From: Rhizophlyctis rosea
Taxonomy: Eukaryota > Chytridiomycota > Chytridiomycetes > Rhizophlyctidales > Rhizophlyctidaceae
Length of the DNA: 29,970 nucleotides
Direction of reading: 5' to 3'
NCBI GenBank assembly: GCA_027596075.1
Contig: JADGJC010000405.1
Location: forward strand, 1,254 to 31,223
Below are positions 1 to 9,297 of this stretch, piece after piece (the stretch's first letter is position 1; every line of letters begins with the position of its first letter). A program made the translations under genes and the position numbers. The notes below the pieces were generated by a model. The model did not search any database, had not been told where the DNA came from, and worked only from the letters and a program-made list of their open reading frames with translations.

Positions 1-338
1 TCCAGCTCTATTATTTCTTTACTTTTTGGGAGGGGCGGGAAAGAGGTGAGTACGTCTTTTACAGGGGGTCGTAATCGCGAATGTTTTTTTTAGATTGATA
101 TACGATGGAGGTAAGTGTTGGGAAGACGGCGAATTACAAGACAGTGTATTTTGTATGTATGCGGTATGAGACAATATATTTGCATTTGACGACAAAACTG
201 GCAATGATGAAGGGGCTGACGTTGAGATTGGGACGATTCGCTACTTGTAAATGTTATTAGACATTGCAACACTGACATGACAGTGCGCCAATGTATTGCG
301 GACACAGTGAAGTGATAGATCACACATTTTATGAATAT

Positions 339-415
339 GACCCCGGAAGGGATTCGAACCCTCCTCGCACCAGTGCGTCTCCAACACCGATGCGATTCCC
401 CAATGGGACCGGAGC
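339..415 (-). tRNA. tRNA-like element, isotype unclear (possible pseudogene)
   Basis: Read on the minus strand, a 7-bp acceptor stem (GCTCCGG with CCGGGGT, two G-T pairs) closes a cloverleaf-like sequence of 77 nt. The T arm is clear: GAGGG, loop TTCGAAT, CCCTT, which is also a good pol III B box. The D arm is poor. The anticodon stem CGGTG/CACTG encloses nine bases (TTGGAGACG) instead of seven. A U33-based reading would give anticodon GGA (Ser), but there is no long variable arm, so the isotype is not safe. A related copy lies at 8401-8475, and the two share flanks: TAACCAACAAGAGC 15 nt beyond the 5' end and TGAAGTGATAG beyond the 3' end. It may be a decayed tRNA gene or the head of a tRNA-derived SINE. 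Confidence 0.5.
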
Positions 416-443
416 CAGTCAGTTCTTTGTAACCAACAAGAGC

Positions 444-2665
444 TTAAAAAACAATCTAGTAGGTAGTTAGTAACGGAAAGTCGATGTATACCTCTGCTCG
501 TGTTGTTGCACCCGCGTTGAGGGTGTTCTTGGATGTGCATCCCCGCGTGGAAGGGTGAAATGTGTGTATGTGTATCCGTTCCCTCCGTGGAACCCCCAGG
601 ATGTTGCGTACGGACTTTCGTTGGTTTCTTCTCCCCGAAAGTTGGTGATGCCGGTTGCTGCTTCGCGGCTGTATACTGCCGCGCCATCGAGTCCGTCTAG
701 TTCCCACCGCGTTGAGACGGGCCCTAGCTGTCCGCTTCGCATGTCGTCTACTCGTCTCGATACGCAACATCCAAATACCACAAATTGAAGGAAGGAAGTC
801 AAAAATGTTCGAATCTTATGGAGCGAAACGATATCAACTTACTCGCACTAAGCACGTTGTGCCGCTGATTCTACACTCTCCGCTTCCGCTTCACCCCCAA
901 ACCCAACAACGAAATCTTGCGTTGTTACTTTCAAAAAAGCCCATAGTATAACCATGGGGGTCTTGGTGCCTTGCAGAACTTCTGAACAGCCGCGCTGTGG
1001 TCAGCAGCCCTGGCTGACACTTCACGGGATATAATCCCGTTGGTATCCAGATGCTGGTGGTCATCGCCCAGCTCCCGCAGACTTAAATGCCACAACGTGC
1101 ATTGGGCTGGCGGATTTCCCACACTAGCCGTCTTTATGCGTGGAGATTGGTATTACCAACCACATCTGTTCCAGATGAGTGGGAACTTGAAGGGTGAATC
1201 TGGCGGATGGAAAGTTATGTGAGTTTTTGTGCAGGATGATGAGTTCAATGACATAACATGTACCAACCTTTGTCACCCATCAAGCCCTGTACTACGTCCC
1301 ATACCCAAGATCTAGCTAAAACTCGAAGGCCGGACGTGTTCTCCAGGACTCGAGCCGTCGTGTAGGATGTTGCTCTACGCTCTCAGGTGTGGAATACCAT
1401 TGAGAGAGGTTTCGGAATGCCCTTCTAAGACTGGCAAGGAATGCTTCGCGCAAGAAGCATTGTAGTGTCCTTGAAGCTTAGACGTAGAGTGGCTCTTCAA
1501 ATCTGTGAGAGAGATTTTGAAAGTGAGCAAACAGTCATGCGAATAAAGAAACCACAAACGAAAATACATACCCAAAAAAAGGAGCATTGCTGCCTCCGGC
1601 ATATTTGGAAACCCGGATGGTGAGGGAGGAGTACACGTGGTGCCGACGCAAACAGTAGAGAACGGCAAAGAAGACGTTGAATCGTGGTGAAGGAGACGAA
1701 AGCGGTGATAGATGACGAGAGCGGAGGATACGAGGAAAAGTGAATTGAGTGGAAGTCGGAGCGGTGGAGGGAGAGGAATGGTGGGAATTCGTGGAGTGAA
1801 GTGCAGGGGGAAAGGAACACGGGCAAACAGTGTCGAGTTCGGTGTTGGCGACATTATGAGGAAGACTAACGTTGGCGCACTTTGTAAATGAACGCGAATT
1901 TCGAGGCAGACGATGTTTGAAGGAAAATTGTCGTGAAATTGTGGGAAGGGAGGAGAAAGAATCCAGAAGAGAAGAAGGAGGAATGGGCGTTGTTGGCAAC
2001 TTGTCGCCAAAGTGGCTTTGAAGTTGCTGACGTAATACAGCTGAAAATCGATCCACATTCTGGCATGATCGGCTCGATTGAGTGGAGCCATTGGTTGGGT
2101 GCGCAGCCTCCAACCTGTCTGTGATTCCACTTTCCCACTTCCCTCTCCTTCATCACCTTCATCCCTCATCTGGACCTATTTCCCACGCGCAGTGCGACAA
2201 CCACCGCGTCTATTCCCATAAAGGTGTCAAAACATCTATAAGTCGAATACTTGCTTGTGGCCGTCGTTGACTGAGCGTCAAACTGGAACATACCACTCGG
2301 TCGTGCGGCCTGATACACGGTGTGCAACAATTGAACGCTCTTTCTTTCGTTTTACATACGTCCTGAGTTCGCACTCCTGAGCGTTATTGTCCTTCTTTTT
2401 GTGTCTAACAATTAGGGACACGTCGTTCACTCTCACGTTTATTTCAACGAAATGTTACCACCTGATATGATGGTATGCGCTCGTTACTCCAGCTGGTGCA
2501 TTCGCTTTCTCACCTGCAGTGTTTAATCTTCCTTTCATTAGTGGTCGATGCATTCCTGTCTGATGATTCGTATGACACAAATGCAGCATTGATGGTACTT
2601 GACAAGTTTACTATGTCTCTGAATTGAGTCGTGTTTACACGAGTGATCAACCTTACCTTGTGCAG
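444..2665. other. No confident gene
   Basis: Several overlapping open frames exist on the minus strand between about 1375 and 2169, the longest 264 codons, rich in Pro, Ser and Leu. None has a recognisable domain, and no frame joins through good splice sites into a family. The minus-strand stretch around 1500-1860 is C-rich, like exon starts elsewhere in this window, so an unrecognised exon is possible. Confidence 0.3.
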
Positions 2666-2952
2666 GATATGATGACGGTTCGGATGTTGACACGTCATAT
2701 ACCGACCCACTCTTCCATCATTCAAATTCTAACCGACATCAACAACGATATCCAACCAACCATATCCCGCCTCACCGACCGCCGATACCTCCGTAATATG
2801 AATGTTATGGGCTTCACCTTGGAAACTCCTACTCCGGCCATTATTGGCTTCATCAAGAAAAATGCACACGGCAACACCCACTTGAACAAGATGGGTGTAT
2901 ATGCCCTCACTCTCAATCTTCTTGACAGACCGTACGGGAATAAGAGCTCCAG
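2666..2952 (+). CDS. Candidate exon of an unrecognised gene
   Basis: A 287-nt open stretch is bounded by a good acceptor (TTGTGCAG) and a good donor (AG then GTGAGC). It encodes about 95 residues beginning DMMTVRMLTRHIPTH and ending LDRPYGNKSS. I do not recognise the family. The exon is C/A-rich at its start, like other coding exons here. No clear partner exon could be joined: the next coding exon downstream (from 3269) belongs to the TFIIB zinc ribbon. It could be the end of a gene to the left or a chance frame. Confidence 0.25.
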
Positions 2953-3201
2953 GTGAGCTTCAGATGTTTATTCATTGGATCCGCGAAGGGCAAGCATTAC
3001 AGCGAGGCTATGATTGTGTTTATCCTGGTGGAATCATGTGAAATAGTCCATGATTGGGCAGTGTATGAGACGAATTGCAGTGTAACCTTACACTCACTCA
3101 TTTGTGTGACGTCGTAACCAGCAATATATCCTCCCAACCCTCTTCCGTCCAGCAAAGCGACTCACGCAAAGAGAACACAAAGGTGCTTATGTGGATTCCA
3201 G

Positions 3202-6200
3202 ATGTCGTTGTGTTCGCCGGCATGTCAATCCGTATTGATTTCCCTTTCAATCTTTTGCCAACCTCTAGCCCTCTCCCACTTCCAAAGTCTCGCAAAAGAA
3301 CCTCAATGTACCCTTGATATGCAAAAGGTGTCAAATGCCTACGGAAATCGTTGAGCGATTTGCGGAAGGGGACATGCTGTGTGGGGAGTGTAAAAAGCGC
3401 GGTAAGTCGTGATTTCCGGTTGCCGGAACGGAAATGTGGGGCTGACGACCATGATCGTGAAGGACTTGCCCCAAGAGACCGCATCATCGATACCCGGTCA
3501 GAACCGCGTACATTCGCTGACTCCGAAGACGGCGGCGTTGACTCGTCTCATGTTGGAGCGGTCCGAAATTCCTCCCCTCGCACCAACCATCTCGAAGCCC
3601 ACGCCATGCACGCTCGGAAAGCGCTCATTGAACAGCTCCTCCCTCACATCCCAGCCGAAGCAACGGAAATACTGTATAATGCAGGCTACGAGACCTTGGA
3701 CGCAATCCGGCAGCTCAACGTCAACTTGGCGGACCCGAACAACGACATTGCTGCGGCGGAAGATTATACAAGGCGGAAAATCCCGTCGGATGCGATGAAG
3801 CAGCTGGTGCAGGTGTGCATTTATATTTAGTACATCAGCTGCCTCGTCGTCATCGAGACATTAACTCACCAGTGATTGCGCACAGTACGTACACATGCAT
3901 TCCATTCCGATCCGTACGCTCGAGGATCGTCGTCGCGATTCAATCGAAAAGAGCAAGCTTCATCGGACTATGATTCAGTATCAAAACCGCGAGTGTAAGT
4001 GTTTCGAGCAGGACCTATGTGCTTGGCCCAACACTCACCTAATCGCGCGTGCTTATTCCTTTGTCACCACAGTATCGGTTGCTCCATTACTCAACGACGG
4101 GAAGAGCAATTTTGGAAACCAGTTGCTCATTACGGATGCCTATGATCCGGATTTGGGTAAGTTTCATTTTCGTGCTCCCCGTCGCACGCTGATGCGCAAC
4201 GCCAGTCACTAACCTCTTGTCAAACAGATCGCGACATAAACCAACTTGTTCATCCCTTCACAACCGAAACATTCACCCTCCCCACCACGACAACCTGCGC
4301 GCGCTGGATGACCGTAGAGGGCATCCCGACCGCGAATGCGACGTTCCGTGCGGACATTGCGAAGAAGTCGTCCAAGATGGTTGAGCGGGCGTTTGAGGAG
4401 AAGGGCATTGTCAGGGATTTGCGATTCCATGCTGAGCAGCACTTCGTGTTGGACATCATCGTGAATATGGGGGATGATGAACCGGTTGGGGCGTTGCAGT
4501 ATGCGTTCCTGAAGGGGTACATTTGGTTGGATAGTGTTACGGTTGAGAAGAAATGGGAGGGAATTGGGATTGAGTGGGTGCTGTTAGAGAGGTAGGTTTG
4601 GGTGCGTCTTCGTATGCTCAGTGTCGTTCTTTGACTTTGCTGAGTAGGATCATCGACGTTGCCAAGAACCGCCAGAAGAACATCTTGCTGCACACTTCGC
4701 CAGGCGGTGTGCAGTTTTTCGAACACCTCGGGTTCCGGGTTGAGCCGAAATGTGAGTGCTAGACTGTATTTGCTGGCTGAGGGTTGCTTGCCGATACCCG
4801 ACGGGTTAATCGACTCGTATCTTCACAGACACACCTCGATCCGGCATTCCCGGCAACTTCATGGTTTACGACCCGCGAAATCCCCGCCACATCAACAACA
4901 ACATCCAAGGTCAACGCCAACCAAACCGTCTCGCTCAAGCTCTCAAAACTATCTCCACCGTGTCCAGTCGCCTGAAACTTGATCAAACGGTAACGCAGTC
5001 GGCCAAAGAGCTCTTGAAACGGGTCATCGACGAAGGGGGCGTCGCAGAGGATCAAGTTGATGCGATCCTCGGTGCATGCATATACATTGCGTCTCGACGC
5101 TATGGTTACCATTTGAGTTTCGGGGAAGTGGCTCGTGCCAGTAGGAAGATCGGTAGGAGGGAGATAGGGAGTGCTTTTGAGAGCGTGCGGCTGAGTGAGG
5201 CGAAGGGGAGGGAAGATGGGTTGGGGTTGGAATGTGATGTGGATAGGGAGGTGCTGTCGTCTCCGCCTGACAGTCCGTTACCTATGAATGATGATGATGA
5301 TCCGGATGCGAATGGGTTGCCGAGGAAGATTGCTCCTAGTAAGTTTTTATTCTTTGAACCCATGTTGGTTGATGATTGCCATACTTAGAGGATCACATTG
5401 TGCCTTGCGCTCGTGATGTCTGCCATTTCCCTTTGCTGACACCATGAATGTAACTTTTGAATCAAAAGCTCGGAAACGGTTGACGGCGAAGCAAAAGGCT
5501 ATGATACCATTTCAGGATTTCCGAAAGGTATGATCTAATGGTTTCCGCTGTTAGATGGGGAAACTTTGGTATCGACCCTTGTCATATCTACTTAGCATGA
5601 GACGATCAAAATCAAGTTGGAGAATCCTGAGATGTATTACGATGATGTTCAGCGTGAGGTTGGGAAGCGGTGGAGAAGTTCAACCGATAACCCAAAGAAG
5701 TATGTTTGTTTGTGTTTGGCTTGGTTTGATCTCATCTGTCGGTCTTTGTGTATTGAATTGGAGATCTTGCGTCCATCTCCAGTCCCGCACGGTATCAACC
5801 CGCCGAAGTCGTCGAAGAAGCCGCGTAAGTTGCTCAAGGGTGCTTGGTTCCCGTCACACATACGGATTCGTCCATCTCAGATGCATTCTCTCTGACACGG
5901 ATATGGGTCTTTCTCTGTTTCTAGACCGAAGCCAGTCGTCGAATATTGGACCGCCTCTTACATCCCGGACTACAAAATCCCCGCCACACCACCTCCACAA
6001 CACCCGAACAAATCGCATAGGACGCGGAATCCTGCTGCTGCTCCTGCTACAAAGGCTGTGTCCGACAAGCATCAGAGAGAAGGTTATCACGCCAGCGATC
6101 GTAGTGCTGTTGCTGGAAAGGCCGTCAGATCGCTCAATAACAAGCCTGCGCAAAATCCCGCCACAAAGACTGGGGCTGCTGCTGGTAAGGCAACGAAGAG

Positions 6201-7680
6201 GAAGGCGATCGTGTTATTGGTGGTGAAGCGGCTGCAGGTATGCCATCTTCTTTGAGGCTTTGTGTGGGATGCGAATTGGTACATCAAGCAAGGTGGCCAA
6301 GTTTTGACGTCACACACGTTGACTCGGATTTTGTTTGTCGTCATCATTTCAACAGAGATCAAGGCCGCTGCGTCAAAGACGACTCATATGATTCCACCTG
6401 TGATTCCTCGTCCGGCGGCGACCACAGCTCGGACGAAGTTGCTTGCACTGAAGGCTCAGGGACTAGTGGCGAAGGAAGAGCCAGTGTTTAGGCCGACGTA
6501 TCGAAGTATGATACGTCTTGCTTTGGAGGATTTGGTATGCAGCGCCCATGAACGTCGCACATCATTTACGATGCTGAGACTCCTATCTTTTGCAGAATGA
6601 TGCCGCTGGATCTACTCGTGCGGAGATTGCTAAGTGGAATGCGGCGAAGTATAAGGTGCGTTGGGGTTGTGACGTCGCTCCATCATAAGGTGCATGGCCC
6701 ATTCATATCTCAAACAGAGAGACGATATCGCGGATGGTGTACGGGAAACGATACGAGTGGGTTTGAAGCGTGGGGAATATGTGTATGGCAACGATGACAG
6801 GCTTTTCTTGGGAGAGGTAGGCAGCGTCTCGAGTTTGATGGTTGCAGGCGGAGTGATGGGAATCATGACTGTGATCTGATACGGATTTGATATTGCATTA
6901 TTTGAAGGTTACTACCCCGCCGAATCGCCTCGAAAAATGTATGTATTGAGCTTCACGCTTTACCTACTTAGTCTAAATCGGACACTAATCAATCTGTTCT
7001 CTTCAGACAATCAATTTGTTGCCATGGAAATGAATAGGATTAAGATTGAGCATCCGGATTTGGCGCCGTCGATGGTTTGGAAAATGGTATGTAATTTCTC
7101 TGTGAGGTATTTTGGAAATGCCATCACAAATAAAGTCTGATTCGCGCCCTCATTGACAGCGTGTTTTCTTATATAGGCGGTCTCTAACTGGCGGGAGGCG
7201 AAAAATTCGGCAGACTCTGATGATGGTGCTAGTGCCGTAAGCGACGAAGATGACGAGAAGGATATGGCGCTATCTCCGCAACAGAAGACGAAGTTTTCTG
7301 GTTCGGCGCCTGAAATGGGGAGTCGTCCATACAGAAAGATCGCCGACCGCGAGAGCGAGTACCACGCCCGTCGTCTAAACCGTCAACTGTCGCCCGACCG
7401 TGTCGATGCCTTCTCCGGAAAGCCCGTTAATGCCGAAGCGCAGGCGTTGATGGAGTTTTTGAGGGAGCAGGGGACGGGAAGGGATGAGGGTGGTGCGGGG
7501 ACGGGAAGGGCGGGGTTGGGGGTGGTGGAGGGGGGGAGGAGTAGGCGGAAGAGTCTGGACGTTGTCGTTGAGATACCTGTGTGGGAGGGATGTGATTTTG
7601 GGTTGGGGGGAGGAGGTGTCGTAGGAGGGGTGGATAGGGGTATGGAAGGGATGCGCCGGTTGCGGAGGCCTTTGCGTTAA
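3202..7680 (+). CDS. TFIIB zinc ribbon-GNAT-cyclin-HMG-H15-HMG fusion protein
   Basis: Model of 18 exons: 3202-3231, 3269-3401, 3478-3812, 3886-3994, 4073-4156, 4228-4591, 4648-4751, 4829-5338, 5469-5527, 5596-5699, 5783-5824, 5925-6184, 6356-6534, 6596-6655, 6718-6816, 6908-6938, 7007-7086, 7177-7680. All phases agree, giving 1028 aa. Residues 28-51 are a zinc ribbon (CKRC, then IVERFAEGDMLCGEC), followed by the TFIIB B-reader-like DRIIDTRSEPRTF. Residues ~231-386 are a GNAT fold. From ~387 comes one TFIIB cyclin fold (AILGACIYIASRRYGY). An HMG box starts at ~567, H15 spans ~758-824, a YABBY/HMG-like segment follows, and the tail is acidic then basic. A second cyclin fold is absent. The likely role is nuclear, in transcription or chromatin; this is inferred. 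Weak points are exon 1 (its 37-nt intron is very short) and the donor at 6185. A split into two genes near 5340-5500 is the main alternative, with a second start at an ATG near 5500. Confidence 0.7.
4228..4751 (+). other. GNAT acetyltransferase domain inside the TFIIB-like gene
   Basis: Exons 4228-4591 and 4648-4751 encode about 155 residues with the order expected for a GNAT fold. There is a strand-turn VGALQYAFLKGYIWLDSVTV, then the acetyl-CoA pyrophosphate loop EKKWEGIGIEWVLLER (matching the Q/R-x-x-G-x-G/A pattern, with Lys in the first place), then a strand and helix, and finally FFEHLGFRVEPKY, the common C-terminal FYxxLGF motif. The domain lies between the zinc ribbon and the cyclin fold, where ordinary TFIIB has only a short linker. 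Both joins keep reading phase, which argues for a true insertion rather than a neighbouring gene. Substrate and activity cannot be read from sequence. Confidence 0.75.
6356..7086 (+). other. H15 (linker histone) domain and HMG-like box, 3' half of fusion gene
   Basis: Exons 6356-6534, 6596-6655 and 6718-6816 encode a winged-helix H15 domain: SMIRLALEDL, NDAAGSTRAEIAKWNAAKYK, then VRETIRVGLKRGEYVYG, which match helix 1, helix 2 with the GSSR-type turn, and helix 3 plus wing. Exons 6908-6938 and 7007-7086 then give an HMG or YABBY-like segment (YNQFVAMEMNRIKIEHPDL, VWKMAVSNWREAKNS) running into the last exon. Upstream, before H15, lies a short motif WTASYIPDY that is matched by WYSPSYLPGY in the second H15 gene at 11.1 kb. 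Confidence 0.75.
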
Positions 7681-8380
7681 GTGAGTTTCTGTTCTTGGTG
7701 ACTGAACGTCTTTCGAATTGATGGATTGACATGTCTCGCCAGGGTCGTCCGTCGAGATCAAGAAGAACGGCAGCCAATACAAGTTCAAGGTCCGTTGCTT
7801 CAAGTACTTGTACCTTTTTTTAGTTGTAGGGTACCATTTTATAATCTTTGTAATTTGCGATTGTTTTTCCCTTTTGATATGCTTAATTTTTTTTTCCCCT
7901 TTTGTTTACCCTTCCTGTAAAAGCTTGATTTTAAGATAGCACGATGTATAAACGTAACAGAGTGTGAATGATTTGCATTGTAATGTGTCGCATTGTCTTT
8001 TTGTGGTGGGAGTTATTCTCGTTTATGGTGTGCTGGCCAGACAGATTGGTTTGTCCGAGGTGGCGTCATGTCTGAGAGTCACAGTGTGACCCACGAGCCA
8101 GAGGACGAGACTCCTCATCCATTTTATCAAGTGTTGGTTTACTGGTGTGTTTTCATTGTATAGAATTCTTGACGAATGACCATCAGTCTTGCTTGATTTT
8201 AACTATCATTGAAAGTGCGTAGGCCCGTATCATTTCTGGTAATATTTGCGGCTGCACGGGAATTGCGACCTTGATGAGGGGAATACTTTTTGGGTAACAG
8301 TAGCGATGCGGCGAAGCAGCATTGTTATATATAAATTGTATTGATAATTACAACAGAAGCGTGAGCGGTACTGGACGGCA
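7681..8380. other. Intergenic, nothing identified
   Basis: AT-rich 3' flank of the fusion gene with T runs around 7810-7900. No coding frame, tRNA or repeat was recognised. A GTGAGT directly follows the stop codon of the fusion gene, but the stop precedes it in frame, so it is taken as chance. Confidence 0.5.
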
Positions 8381-8400
8381 TGAAGTGATAGGATTATTAT

Positions 8401-8475
8401 GACTCCGGAAGGGATTCGAACCCTCCTCGCAACAGCGCGTCTTCAACGCTGCGCTATCCCCCAAGGGACCGGAGC
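8401..8475 (-). tRNA. tRNA-like element, second copy
   Basis: On the minus strand the acceptor stem is GCTCCGG with CCGGAGT, and the T arm is GAGGG-TTCGAAT-CCCTT as in the copy at 339-415. The anticodon stem CAGCG/CGCTG again encloses nine bases (TTGAAGACG). A U33-based reading gives GAA (Phe), against GGA in the other copy. The same flanking words occur at the same side, with TAACCAACAAGAGC at 8490-8503, again 15 nt from the 5' end. The duplicated unit is therefore longer than a tRNA. It sits about 75 bp before the tandem array that starts at 8551. It may be functional, a pseudogene or a SINE. Confidence 0.5.
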
Positions 8476-8550
8476 CAGATGGTCTCAGATAACCAACAAG
8501 AGCGTAGCTGTACATGAAAATGCCCCTTATTACTCGCAACACGTTGGAAG

Positions 8551-9297
8551 TCCGTCGCCTTGATGAGAGGCACTAGGACCGGCTGTACAAGTTGCCTCGG
8601 CAATGCTGGCCTGCACCATCCAAAGGCCCAGAATTAGGTTGCTAAGAGCAACCAGCACTACAAAGAGCGCCGTAGTCTGAGGCCCGTTAGGTGTGCGAGA
8701 GCCACATTCCGATCCAGTTGATGGGGTTGATTGGTCTTGGTAGTGGAGGTAGTGGAAATCCGTCGCCTTGACGAGAGGCACTAGGATCGGCGTAGAGCCT
8801 CGGAATGCTGGTTCGCACCGTGCATAATGCTATAGATGTGGATGCAACAATGGCACCCGGCAATGCGTTGCATTGCCATGGTCTGATAGCATATGGATGT
8901 GCGAAATCCACATTCCGATCCAATTGTGGGTGGGTTGTGGGCGTTCTTGTAATCCGTCGCCTTGACGAGAGGCACTTGGATCGGCTATGGGAGCCTCGGC
9001 AATGCTGGTTTACACCATCCAACGGCCCAGACTTAGGTTGCCAATGAAGGCAACCGGCACTGCGTTGCAGGGCCGTAATCTGGGCTCAGTTAGGTGTGCG
9101 AAGACCACATTTCGAACCAGTTGGGGGTCGTTTGGTTTTGCGGGTCTGTGGAAATCCGTCTCCTTGGCGAGAGGCACTTGGATCGGCACCGTGAGGTGCC
9201 TCGGCAATGCTGGTTTGCACCATTCAACTGTCCAGACTTAGGTTGCTAACAACGGCAACCGGCCCTGCGTTGCAGCGCCGTAATCTGAATGCAGGTT
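8551..9297. repeat. Tandem array of ~200-bp structured repeats (4 copies)
   Basis: Units start with TCCGTCGCCTTG or a close variant at 8551, 8759, 8953 and 9155, giving spacings of 208, 194 and 202 bp, and a shorter fourth copy. Every unit contains a stem GAGGC..GCCTC near its start. An outer stem follows (for example GCCCAGA 9025-9031 with TCTGGGC 9079-9085). It encloses a hairpin GGTTGCC/GGCAACC (9036-9042/9049-9055) and a hairpin with loop GTT (9056-9063/9067-9074). Paired positions change together between copies. No protein frame runs consistently through the units: the short minus-strand frames beginning MPLVKATD only reflect the repeat. The function is unknown. Confidence 0.85.

Noticed and set aside
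1340..1385. tRNA T-arm-like word GGACTCGAGCC
   Set aside because: The flanking bases do not form a T stem, and no acceptor or anticodon stem could be found.
1375..2169. 264-codon minus-strand open frame
   Set aside because: Long and partly C-rich, but overlapped by two other long minus-strand frames and without any motif or convincing splice partners; left as possible only.
8530..9022. Minus-strand frames beginning MPLVKATD
   Set aside because: They start at the same place in successive repeat units and end differently; they follow from the tandem repeat and not from a protein.
8551..9297. CRISPR-like array
   Set aside because: Units are ~200 bp, diverged along their whole length and lack short identical repeats with unique spacers; the context is eukaryotic.
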